Origin: Gammaproteobacteria bacterium
Lineage (GTDB): Bacteria > Pseudomonadota > Gammaproteobacteria > Steroidobacterales > Rariloculaceae
Direction of reading: 5' to 3'
Length of the DNA: 64,000 nucleotides
NCBI GenBank assembly: GCA_022825505.1
Contig: JAJDWR010000024.1
Coordinates: 1 to 64,000, forward strand
Shown here: positions 1-7,652 of the stretch, piece by piece
Numbering within the stretch: the first letter of the stretch is position 1
How the letters are laid out: each line of letters begins with the position of its first letter
The notes under the pieces: model-generated
The model's input: only the letters and a program-made list of their open reading frames with translations
What the model was told of the DNA's origin: nothing
Databases searched by the model: none
Translations under genes and position numbers: made by a program

Positions 1-438
1 GACGGACAGGTCGATGGCCCTCTGCAGGGGCCACTTGTAGCCGTACTCGATCAGGTGCGGGCTGGCCGGGACCTCCATGATCAGGCCCTTGACGCCGCAG
101 TCGACGGAGGCGTCGATATCGGCCTTCATGCACCGGCAGAAGGAGTAGATGTCCGGCCCCAGGTTGCGCTTGACGATGGCCTCGATGGCGCGGAAATCGT
201 CCTTGGAGACGGCCGGAAGGCCCGCTTCGATCCGGTGGATACCGGCTTCGGCCAGAGCCTCCGCGATGCGAATCTTGTCGTCGTAGGTGTAGGCGATGGC
301 AGTCTGCTGCTCGCCGTCACGAAGCGAAACGTCGTGAATCCTGATGGACTCGGGGAAATTGAGATCCTTGGTCACCTGGTCGTTGTAGTTCCAGGCGCTG
401 CTGAACCAGTCATCGGTCTTCCACGGTTGATCGCTCAT
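1..438 (-). CDS. LeuA/homocitrate synthase-like DRE-TIM enzyme, N-terminal part (runs off window)
   Basis: The first 146 codons of a gene that continues past the left edge of the window. The translation begins MSDQPWKTDD and carries IHDVSLRDGEQQ near residue 33-45, the DRE-TIM metallolyase signature (metal-binding Asp and catalytic Arg in the LRDGEQ motif), followed by a TIM-barrel pattern with IEAGLPAVS. Members of this family condense acetyl-CoA with a 2-oxo acid or cleave such products (isopropylmalate, homocitrate, citramalate synthases, HMG-CoA lyase). The substrate cannot be told from this fragment. It follows the symporter gene by 112 nt in the same direction, so the enzyme may act on the imported solute; that link is inference. 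It is distinct from the genuine leuA of this window. Confidence 0.8.
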   Translation of the reverse strand, partial: MSDQPWKTDDWFSSAWNYNDQVTKDLNFPESIRIHDVSLRDGEQQTAIAYTYDDKIRIAEALAEAGIHRIEAGLPAVSKDDFRAIEAIVKRNLGPDIYSFCRCMKADIDASVDCGVKGLIMEVPASPHLIEYGYKWPLQRAIDLSV

Positions 439-550
439 TTCAGTTGTCCTCAAGAATGGCCGGCACAATCGAGAATTATACCGCCTCGGTAGTCCACTCG
501 CGCGAGCGAACCGGTGATTAAACAAAGTTTCAGGCCGCTTAAACGATTGC

Positions 551-2062
551 TCAGGTCGCGGGCGTTGGACGGAACTCTTCGTCAAGCGCGGCCCGAATCC
601 GGGCCACCCGCTCGGGATCCGGCGGGGTGGTGAACTGGCTCACGATCAGGGTCACAGGGATATTGACGACCAGGCCCCAGAAGGACGGATCGAACCGCCA
701 TCCGTCGGGCAGCAGGTCCGCGGCGAAGAAGCGCGACAGCAGCGAAACCGCGAGCCCGGCGAGGATGCCTGCAGTGACACCGGCCTTGGTAAAGCGGATT
801 CCCATCGGCACGGTGACCGCCAGCACGGCCGGCAGGAGTTGGGTAATCATCGACGCCGTTACACCGATCATGAGCACGACCAGACCCCAGCGATACGCCG
901 CCGCAGCCACCGTAATCGCCACCAGGCCAACGACGATCAGGCGCCCGATGGTGATGTAGTGCCGGTCCGGCGCGTCCTTCCTCACGAACGTGGCGTAGAC
1001 GTCCTTCGTCAACATGGCGGAATTGGCGTTGGTATCGGCATCCAGGGATGACATGCCCGCCGCCAGGCCACCCGCCACGATGAGCCCGGCGAACCAGGCC
1101 GGCGCGTAGGTTGCCAGCATCAGCGGGAATGAGCCGTCCGAGTCCGCTTCGGGCAGGAAATAGAAGGCGGTGAACCCGATCACCATGGCGGGCAGGTACA
1201 GGGTCATCAGGTAAAAGCCCACCGTCAGCCCGATGCGCCGGGTGGTCTGCACGTCCCGCGCGGAATAGAAGAACATGAAACCGCGCGGCAAAATCGCCCA
1301 GTACAGGGCAAGCCCGAAGACCGGGAAGGTGACCCACCACTCCGGTGTCGCCAGGCCGTTGGGGCCCGGCAGTGTCAGCATCGACGGCTCGGTTTCTAGG
1401 ATCCGGTTGAACAGCGTCATGAGGTTGCCGTCGATCAGGTTCAGGCACCAGATGGCCGCCGCCCACACCGCCACGAACATCCACACGGCCTGGGCCACTG
1501 TCGTCCAGGTGACGCCGCGAATACCGCTTGAGGTGACGTAGATCATCACCATGACGCCCATGATCAGCAGCGCGCCGACGTAGGGGATGTTCCCCTGGGT
1601 GCCTTCCGAGAGCAGTACGGCGGGCCCGGTGACGTTGGCCGTCATCAGCGGAATGCAGCAGGACAGGATGTAGACGGCGATGAACGCACGAAATTTGCCG
1701 TCCCCGAAATAGTCCACCAGCAGGTCTGCGGGCGTGATGTAGTTGAACTTTCTGCCCAGACAGGTGATGCGCGAGCCAATGAAGTAGATCACGCCGAGGG
1801 GCGTGAATACGGTCCACAGAACGTTGGCCGCAAATGCGACCCCATGCGCGTGATAGAACCCCATGGAGCCGGGGATGGCGAAGGCGGTATGGAAGCCGCC
1901 TGCGATGCCCAGGTAGAGAACGATGAACCCGAAACCCGGTGCGACCTTGAAGTAGTCGTCCATGGCCACGCGGCCCACCTTGGTCCAGCGGCCGGTGCCC
2001 ACCCAGAGGATGAGCAGCGCATAGAGAATGACGATGATGATGGTGTAGTGCCAGGATTCCAT
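551..2062 (-). CDS. Sodium:solute symporter (SSS family)
   Basis: A 503-residue hydrophobic protein with about 13 predicted membrane segments, the usual length and layout of the SSS family (PutP/PanF/ActP-like), which couples sodium entry to uptake of an organic solute across the inner membrane. The start MESWHYTIIIVILYA leads straight into the first membrane helix, and the C-terminus is a short charged cytoplasmic tail. The small two-helix gene lies 2 nt upstream and the LeuA-like gene lies downstream, giving a likely three-gene unit. The solute cannot be read from the sequence; a carboxylic or amino acid is the family expectation. Confidence 0.88.
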   Translation of the reverse strand: MESWHYTIIIVILYALLILWVGTGRWTKVGRVAMDDYFKVAPGFGFIVLYLGIAGGFHTAFAIPGSMGFYHAHGVAFAANVLWTVFTPLGVIYFIGSRITCLGRKFNYITPADLLVDYFGDGKFRAFIAVYILSCCIPLMTANVTGPAVLLSEGTQGNIPYVGALLIMGVMVMIYVTSSGIRGVTWTTVAQAVWMFVAVWAAAIWCLNLIDGNLMTLFNRILETEPSMLTLPGPNGLATPEWWVTFPVFGLALYWAILPRGFMFFYSARDVQTTRRIGLTVGFYLMTLYLPAMVIGFTAFYFLPEADSDGSFPLMLATYAPAWFAGLIVAGGLAAGMSSLDADTNANSAMLTKDVYATFVRKDAPDRHYITIGRLIVVGLVAITVAAAAYRWGLVVLMIGVTASMITQLLPAVLAVTVPMGIRFTKAGVTAGILAGLAVSLLSRFFAADLLPDGWRFDPSFWGLVVNIPVTLIVSQFTTPPDPERVARIRAALDEEFRPTPAT

Positions 2063-2064
2063 CG

Positions 2065-2313
2065 CTATTCTCCCCGGGCCGCTTCGCGTTCGGCCTCAAT
2101 TTTCAGGCCGAAGTACAGGCAGCCGAAGAGCCACGCAAGGCCCCATCCGCTGCACCACACATACACCATGGGCATCCCGAGAACGGCCACGGGCTCGTTC
2201 ACGGCCCAGGTGCCGAACCAGACCATCAGGAAACAGAACAGAAACCATCCCAGGTAGAGTTTCTGCGAGGTAGTCTGGGGTATCAGGTGGTTTTGTCTTG
2301 CAGGTTCGGCCAT
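2065..2313 (-). CDS. Small membrane protein paired with SSS symporter
   Basis: An 82-residue protein with two predicted membrane helices (about 20-37 and 49-69) and a charged C-terminal tail. The ATG at 2313 was chosen over an upstream in-frame start at 2529 because GGAAGAAAG lies just before it and the upstream extension has no recognisable features. It ends 2 nt before the symporter start, so the two are almost certainly co-translated. Small two-helix proteins (YhdT/DUF997-, DUF485- or DUF3311-like) commonly precede SSS transporters; I cannot say which family this one belongs to. Its likely role is as an accessory subunit of the symporter. Confidence 0.75.
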   Translation of the reverse strand: MAEPARQNHLIPQTTSQKLYLGWFLFCFLMVWFGTWAVNEPVAVLGMPMVYVWCSGWGLAWLFGCLYFGLKIEAEREAARGE

Positions 2314-2562
2314 CTTTCTTCCGTGTGCTGTAGCTGGAACGGTTCCCGGAGTCTGCCTGACGGCATCTCGAAAGCCTGTGACGGCAGCCGACAGACCGCA
2401 GGCATTCTGCTGTATCGCCGGCCCCAAGTCCACCGGGGAAACTCCACGCACGTCCGGTCCGGTACCGAACAGTGCTCGGACGTGGCGACTGGATGAAGAG
2501 ACTCCCCGGGCAGCAGTTCCGCTGGTCAATGGGTGCGGGTGCAGGCTGACGCCGGAAACGGA

Positions 2563-4467
2563 CTAACGTAGTGCCTGGGACTGCGTTTCCAGTTCGGCCC
2601 AGCGTTCCACCGCCGTCTCGAGACCTGAACGCATCCGTTTCAATTCGCGCAGCGCCGCCTGCACAGTTTCGTGCGGTTGCCGATAGAACTCTGCCGAGTT
2701 GACCTGTTGTTCCATTGCCTGCACACGTTGTTCCAGCGCTTGAATCCGCTGTGGGAGTCCGTCGAGCTCGCGCTGCAGCTTGTAGGTGAGTTTCCTGGCG
2801 GGGGAGGGGGGACGTACTGACGGCCTCCTGGCTGCTCCTGTCCCGGGAGGAGGCGAGTCCCCCACCGCAAGTTGTCGCCGGAGCCGTTCCCAGTCGCTGT
2901 AGCCGCCGGCGTATCGATGCACGACACCGTCGCCTTCGAATACCAGGGTGCTCGTAACCACCTGGTCGAGAAAATAGCGGTCGTGGCTCACGACGATCAG
3001 GGTTGAGGAATACGCGAGCAGCCGCGACTCCAGCGCTTCCAGGGTTTCAACGTCCAGGTCGTTGGTGGGTTCATCGAAGATCAGCAGATTCGCTGGCTGT
3101 ATCAGCAGTTTTGCAAGGATGACCCGGTTACGCTCACCGCCGGACAGTGCGGAAACCCGCGTCATGGCCCGCTTTGCCGAAAACAGGAAGTCGGTCAGAT
3201 AGCCGACTACGTGTTTCTTGCGACCCTGAATGTCGATGTAGTCGCGGCCCTCGCCAACGATTTCCGCGACTGTTTTCGTGGTATCGAGTTCGCGCCGAAG
3301 CTGGTCGAAATAGGCCACCTGCAGATGCGTACCGCGCTTGACGGACCCCGTGTCGGGCTTCACTTCGCCCAGAAGAATGCGCAGCAGGGTGCTCTTGCCG
3401 ACACCGTTGTTGCCGATGATACCGATCCGGTCGCCGCGCATGATGCGCAGCGAAAAGCCTCGAAACAAAGTTTTTCCACTATAACCGTGAGTTACATTAC
3501 GTACTTCGATAACTTTCTTGCCAGACAGCTGCGCTGATTCATTGATGTGAATGCGCGCCTGCGCCGGTCGCTTGATGCGCTGGCTGCGCTGCTCGCGCAT
3601 GGTCTCGAGCGCGCGAACGCGCCCCTCGTTGCGGCTCTCGCGCGCCTTGATGCCCCGGCGTATCCAGGCCTCCTCCTCGGCCAGCAACTTGTCGAAAAGG
3701 GCGTTGGTGCGATCCTCTTCGGCGTCAGCCTTGCGTTTCTGACGCAGGTACGCCCGGTAGTTTCCCGGCCAGGACCGCAGGGAACCCCGGTCGATGGAGA
3801 CGATGCGCGTCGCCAGGCGCTCCACGAATCCCCGATCGTGGGACACGAACAGCACCGTGCCATCGTAGCGGCGAACTTCCTGTTCAAGCCACTCGATCGT
3901 AGTGATATCCAGGTGATTGGTCGGTTCGTCCAGCAACAGCAATTCCGGCTTGCCGATCAGCGCCTGCGCCAGGGCCACGCGGCGCCTCCAACCGCCCGAC
4001 AGATCGCACATGCGCTCGCCGGCAGGCAATTCGAGTTGCGAGATGATGGCGTCCAGCTGAACGTCGATGGACCAGCCGCCGCCAGCCTCTATGGCGGCTT
4101 GCAACGCTTCGAGTTCACGCAGATGGACCTTGCCCGGTGAGACTTCGCTGGAGAGGGCGCGAAACGCTTCGATTCGGCCGCGTTGAGCGTGCATTCCGTC
4201 GGCCACGACGTCGCGAACGAACCGTTCGGTGGGTTCGTCCAGCGCCTGGTCCAACATGGCCAGGCGCATTTGGGCGGGCACTTCGACGCGGCCTTCGTCG
4301 GGTTCGATGTCACCGGTCAGCAGTTTGAGTGTGGACGACTTTCCGGAGCCGTTCCGGCCTATGAGGCACACGCGCTCGCCCGGGTCGAGACGCAGCTTGG
4401 CCTCCCGGAGGATTACTTGATCGCCGAAGGCCAGCGATACGTCGTCCAGACGCACATCGAAAATCAT
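2563..4467 (-). CDS. uup: ABC-F ATPase, Uup-like
   Basis: A soluble protein of 634 residues with two ABC ATPase domains and no membrane segments. Walker A motifs GRNGSGKSS (N-terminal) and GNNGVGKST (second half), two LSGG signatures and two LLLDEPTNHLD/LIFDEPTNDLD Walker B motifs are visible. A C-terminal arginine/glutamine-rich coiled coil (last ~80 residues) is the hallmark of Uup. ABC-F proteins act on the ribosome or, for Uup, affect transposon excision and ribosome assembly. The ATG at 4467 (MIFDVRLDDVS) was preferred over a TTG at 4554 because the protein then matches the Uup length and N-terminus. It is monocistronic, divergent from the small membrane protein at 4608. Confidence 0.9.
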   Translation of the reverse strand: MIFDVRLDDVSLAFGDQVILREAKLRLDPGERVCLIGRNGSGKSSTLKLLTGDIEPDEGRVEVPAQMRLAMLDQALDEPTERFVRDVVADGMHAQRGRIEAFRALSSEVSPGKVHLRELEALQAAIEAGGGWSIDVQLDAIISQLELPAGERMCDLSGGWRRRVALAQALIGKPELLLLDEPTNHLDITTIEWLEQEVRRYDGTVLFVSHDRGFVERLATRIVSIDRGSLRSWPGNYRAYLRQKRKADAEEDRTNALFDKLLAEEEAWIRRGIKARESRNEGRVRALETMREQRSQRIKRPAQARIHINESAQLSGKKVIEVRNVTHGYSGKTLFRGFSLRIMRGDRIGIIGNNGVGKSTLLRILLGEVKPDTGSVKRGTHLQVAYFDQLRRELDTTKTVAEIVGEGRDYIDIQGRKKHVVGYLTDFLFSAKRAMTRVSALSGGERNRVILAKLLIQPANLLIFDEPTNDLDVETLEALESRLLAYSSTLIVVSHDRYFLDQVVTSTLVFEGDGVVHRYAGGYSDWERLRRQLAVGDSPPPGTGAARRPSVRPPSPARKLTYKLQRELDGLPQRIQALEQRVQAMEQQVNSAEFYRQPHETVQAALRELKRMRSGLETAVERWAELETQSQALR

Positions 4468-4607
4468 GCTTTGTCGATCGCCGTACGGAAAATACTGCGT
4501 GGACTCCCAGTCGTGATAGGATAGGTACTCAGTGATCCGGATGCCAAATATCAAATAAGAACGGTATCGGATCCGAGAAAGTAATAAACAACAGTGGGAG
4601 GAGCAAC

Positions 4608-4925
4608 ATGAGCCCAGCCAAAATCGTTCGAATCGTTAATGTTGTCGCCGTACTCGCGGTCGCGCTGATCCCGGGTATTCCAATGGGCGGACTCATTCTG
4701 GCGATCGTCGGACTTGTACTCGGTTACTACGTGGCCAGCGACAATCGGATTGCCCTTGTCTTGTTTGCCGTGTTTCTGGGTGCGGGCGGCGATGGTGCGC
4801 TGGATTCGATTCCTGCAATCGGAGGTTACCTTACCAGCATTCTGAGCAGTGCCGGAATGGCATTGGCTGCGGCGAGTGTGACCATCTTCGCCCTGGTAAC
4901 TTACGAGCGACTGACCGAAGACTGA
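4608..4925 (+). CDS. Small hypothetical membrane protein
   Basis: A 105-residue protein that is almost wholly hydrophobic, with about four predicted membrane segments (near 7-22, 27-42, 48-62 and 78-98) and a glycine-rich loop GAGGDGALDS between the third and fourth. I do not recognise a family. The gene is convincing because GGGAGGAG sits 5 nt before the ATG and a strong hairpin with a T run follows 21 nt after the stop, so it is a complete monocistronic unit. The neighbours (Uup, M48 protease) do not suggest a function. Confidence 0.75.
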   Translation: MSPAKIVRIVNVVAVLAVALIPGIPMGGLILAIVGLVLGYYVASDNRIALVLFAVFLGAGGDGALDSIPAIGGYLTSILSSAGMALAAASVTIFALVTYERLTED

Positions 4926-4946
4926 GCGGCGATCGCGATCGGAAAG

Positions 4947-4977
4947 ACTGCGGACCCTTTGATGGGTCCGCAGTTTT
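4947..4977 (+). terminator. Rho-independent terminator after small membrane gene
   Basis: Perfect 11-bp inverted repeat ACTGCGGACCC (4947-4957) and GGGTCCGCAGT (4964-4974) separated by TTTGAT and followed by TTTC. It closes the 4608-4925 transcript. Nothing coding is visible between here and the protease start at 5270. Confidence 0.85.
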
Positions 4978-5037
4978 CAATTCTGGCGTAAAGCCATATC
5001 TCCTCGACTTGAGCCGGGTGAAACCGGATTATACTTA

Positions 5038-5066
5038 TTGCATTATTTTAACATAATATACATTAT
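5038..5066 (+). promoter_or_regulatory. Candidate sigma-70 promoter in AT-rich spacer before M48 protease
   Basis: TTGCAT (5038-5043), a 17-nt spacer and CATTAT (5061-5066) lie in the only strongly AT-rich patch of the 344-nt gap 4926-5269. If used, it leaves a leader of about 195 nt before the protease. Apart from the terminator and this patch I see nothing in the gap; the short minus-strand frames there have no ribosome site or family features. Confidence 0.35.
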
Positions 5067-5269
5067 GCGAACCAATAGGGATTCGCTCCAGGGGCCAACG
5101 CCAATGCAGTCCCCCAGGTGCTGCCGCCCCCTTCCCATCCATGTCCGGAGACGCGCCATCTGCGCAAGCGATTTTCCTGCCCACATATGCTATCGTGCCG
5201 ATTGCGGATGAACCTCTTGGTATCTGAGGCATCTAACGGTCTATGTTTGTTGATCTTTGGGGGCAAGCC

Positions 5270-6109
5270 ATGCACCGGAAGTTATCCCGTACTCTACAGT
5301 TGACCACCGCAGCCGCTGGACTCTCCATGCTGGCCGTGGGTACCGCCCAGGCGCAGTTTGCCAACGCCAAGGAGATCGAGCGTGAGACCCGTGTTCAGTG
5401 GCTCACCATGAAGCGGGATCTTCCCAAGCCGGCCGACCCGCGGATTCAACCGTTCGTCGAATGCGTTGCCTGGAGCATTATCGAGGTTCTGGAAGAGCCC
5501 TATTCCGAGATGAACTGGGAAGTGGTGGTATTCGACGACGAAGCCATCAACGCATTCGCCATGGTCGGCGGACAGATCGGCGTCTTTACGGGTATCTTCA
5601 AGGTGGCCGATACAGTGGATTCGCTGGCGGCCGTCATCGGCCATGAAATTGCTCACGTGACCGAGAATCACGTGATGGCAAGGGCAAGGCGGCAGATGGG
5701 CGGCGATTTCCTGGAGATTCTCGCCGGAGCGGTCGGGGAGCAGATCGGCCGTGGGATTTACGACCCGTATTATGGCAATTACGGGCGCTACGGCAGCAGT
5801 GTCGGACGAGAAGCGGGCCGAACGTTGGCGCAGTTCGGGCTTCTGTTCCCGTTCAGCCGCGGCCAGGAGTCCGACGCGGATCTCACGGGCATGGAATACA
5901 TGGCCGAGGCCGGATACGATCCCCGGGCCAGTATCGAGCTCTGGAAAAACATGGCCGAAAGCCGGGACGGTGAAGAGCCGGCCGAATTTGCGTCCACTCA
6001 CCCGTCGGATGATCGCCGCATCTACGACCTGGTTTCATCCATGGCTCCGGCGCTGGTCACCTACAATGAAACTCTGGAAGAACGCGGCCGCCCGATCTGT
6101 GCGCCGTAG
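5270..6109 (+). CDS. Periplasmic M48-family zinc metalloprotease
   Basis: A 279-residue exported protease. The signal peptide (MHRKLSRTLQ..., cleavage after AQA near residue 28) is followed by an M48 domain with the zinc motif HEIAH at 125-129 and the third ligand Glu in ESDAD at about 200. The ATG at 5270 is preferred to an in-frame ATG at 5243 because it gives a clean signal peptide and has GGGGG upstream. The size fits LoiP/YcaL-type M48 proteins, which degrade misfolded outer-membrane or periplasmic proteins; it lacks the TPR tail of BepA. It stands alone between a terminator and a convergent lipoprotein gene. Confidence 0.88.
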   Translation: MHRKLSRTLQLTTAAAGLSMLAVGTAQAQFANAKEIERETRVQWLTMKRDLPKPADPRIQPFVECVAWSIIEVLEEPYSEMNWEVVVFDDEAINAFAMVGGQIGVFTGIFKVADTVDSLAAVIGHEIAHVTENHVMARARRQMGGDFLEILAGAVGEQIGRGIYDPYYGNYGRYGSSVGREAGRTLAQFGLLFPFSRGQESDADLTGMEYMAEAGYDPRASIELWKNMAESRDGEEPAEFASTHPSDDRRIYDLVSSMAPALVTYNETLEERGRPICAP

Positions 6110-6158
6110 GGCCGGCAGTTTGTAGTTCCTGTCGGTGGCGACGTGCCTCACGGCACGG

Positions 6159-6689
6159 TCAGGTGGTTTCCGCAGTCTCGACCGGAGATTCCGTTTCGGG
6201 AGAATCTTCACCCGGTTCGACGGCGGGAGCCGTAGCCTCCGAACTCTCTTCGACCTGCAATTCCCCCGTACCCGTCGGCGGCGGTGGCGGGATTCTGCCC
6301 GACGTGGCGTACCGTTCCAGGAGTTCATCTTCGGAAACGGCCCGGACGTCCCGAACCCGGCAAACATCCTGAGGAAAAACCGGCGAGAAAGCATCCGTGA
6401 TCAATACAGCGCCGTCCAGGGCGCAGATGCGGCGGTCGTCGTCGTAGAACATCAGGCGGCCGGAAAATGCCAACTGGCAATCGATTCCATCAACTTCCAC
6501 CAGGAAGGGACAACGGTAGGGGCCGACCTCCACAACGATGGTGTCCCGGTCCAGAAACTCGAACGACCGTACCCGGTCCCGATCGAAACAGTTATCGAAC
6601 AGGTCGCAGCGGGGCGACACAACCTGGCTCGGATTCGTCGCACATCCGGCGAGTAGTGCAAGTGCGGCGGTGTAAAGACTTCGGTACAT
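6159..6689 (-). CDS. DUF6491-like lipoprotein
   Basis: A 176-residue predicted lipoprotein: MYRSLYTAALALLAGC is a type II signal with lipobox LLAGC, so Cys16 would be lipidated. The mature region has paired cysteines and a compact beta-type pattern (FEFLDRDTIVVEVG, RICALDGA, VCRVRDVR) that resembles the DUF6491 family of gammaproteobacterial lipoproteins, of unknown function. The last ~50 residues are a Pro/Glu/Thr-rich low-complexity tail, unusual for the family. The ATG at 6689 has AGGGGAAAG upstream; a longer frame extending to 6887 has no such support. Confidence 0.75.
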   Translation of the reverse strand: MYRSLYTAALALLAGCATNPSQVVSPRCDLFDNCFDRDRVRSFEFLDRDTIVVEVGPYRCPFLVEVDGIDCQLAFSGRLMFYDDDRRICALDGAVLITDAFSPVFPQDVCRVRDVRAVSEDELLERYATSGRIPPPPPTGTGELQVEESSEATAPAVEPGEDSPETESPVETAETT

Positions 6690-6795
6690 GGCGCTCTTTC
6701 CCCTGGCGACCAGTCTATGCAGGTTAGGCCATTCAGTCCATCGCGAGTTCGGGTCCTGATGAAATTTGCCGGGTTTACGTATACCTTGGACGGGT

Positions 6796-7620
6796 ATGGA
6801 TATTCTGGGTGAAGTACTGGAAGTACTCGATCTGAGGTGTTCCTCCGTCCATTCGATTGGCCCGGGCGGCGTCAACACGGATCGCAAGGCGACCCTGCAG
6901 GCCTATTTCGTCGTGTCCGGCGGATGCACGCTGAGGTTCACGGACGACGGCGCCAAATACAGACTTCGCTCCATGGATTGTGTACTGCTCGCCGGTGGCG
7001 ACCGGCATGAGTTGCGGCCGGGATCGGGCAGATCGTCATCCCCTGCCCGATTGCTGAACAGTGTTTATGCCCTGGACAGGGCCCTGCCTCACCCGCTCGC
7101 GCGCCACCTGCCCGGGCGACTGTTGCTGCGTTCCCGGGACCTCACCGACGAAAGCGAGCTGGGCCGGGCGGTCTGGCTACTGGAAGGCGAGTTGATCAAT
7201 GCGCGGCCGGGGTTCGACTATGTCGCCCGGCGAATCGCGGACATCATGCTGGTGGAGTTGCTGCGAAGATGCCAGGTGGATGGGCCGCGCCCCGTATTCC
7301 TGGCAGCACTCTCCGACCCCGTCATTCACGATGCGCTCAGGCGGATCCACACGCAGCTTGACCGTGCCTGGCATGTGCCGGAAATGGCAAAGTCGGTGGG
7401 CCTGTCGCGAGCAGCGTTTGCGGAACGGTTTCACCAGCGGGTCGGAGAACCGCCGCTGCGCTACCTCCGGTATTGGCGGATGCTCAAGGCGCGCCGCGAG
7501 TTGCGCCGGTCTGGCACCCCTGTAAAGGACATCGCGGCAAACGCCGGATACGAATCCGCCGCAGGGTTCAGACGCGCGTTTCGACGCGTATTCGGACGCG
7601 CACCCAGTTCGTTGCGATAG
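6796..7620 (+). CDS. AraC-family transcriptional regulator with cupin sensor domain
   Basis: A 274-residue regulator. Residues 1-~175 form a cupin-like effector domain of the AraC_binding/cupin_6 type (ATLQAYFVVSGG..., DCVLLAGGDRHEL). The last ~100 residues hold two helix-turn-helix units typical of AraC/XylS (WHVPEMAKSVGLSRAAFAERF, then VKDIAANAGYESAAGFRRAFRR). The ATG at 6796 is preferred to a TTG at 6766 because it starts the family-typical N-terminus. It lies 32 nt upstream of the FadJ-like gene in the same direction, so it may be a local regulator of it; that is inference from position only. Confidence 0.85.
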   Translation: MDILGEVLEVLDLRCSSVHSIGPGGVNTDRKATLQAYFVVSGGCTLRFTDDGAKYRLRSMDCVLLAGGDRHELRPGSGRSSSPARLLNSVYALDRALPHPLARHLPGRLLLRSRDLTDESELGRAVWLLEGELINARPGFDYVARRIADIMLVELLRRCQVDGPRPVFLAALSDPVIHDALRRIHTQLDRAWHVPEMAKSVGLSRAAFAERFHQRVGEPPLRYLRYWRMLKARRELRRSGTPVKDIAANAGYESAAGFRRAFRRVFGRAPSSLR

Positions 7621-7652
7621 TCCTGTTCATTCGTATCACGCGGATCTGACAC

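Noticed and set aside
582..2099. A 505-residue open frame on the minus strand over the symporter gene
   Set aside because: It overlaps the SSS gene in another frame, is rich in His, Arg and Pro as expected for a shadow of GC-rich coding DNA, and shows no family features.
2563..4554. Longer N-terminus for the Uup-like protein from a TTG at 4554
   Set aside because: The extra 29 residues do not resemble the family and the ATG at 4467 gives the usual length and start.
5035..5303. Short frames on both strands between the terminator at 4977 and the M48 protease
   Set aside because: No ribosome sites, no hydrophobic or domain pattern; they overlap each other.
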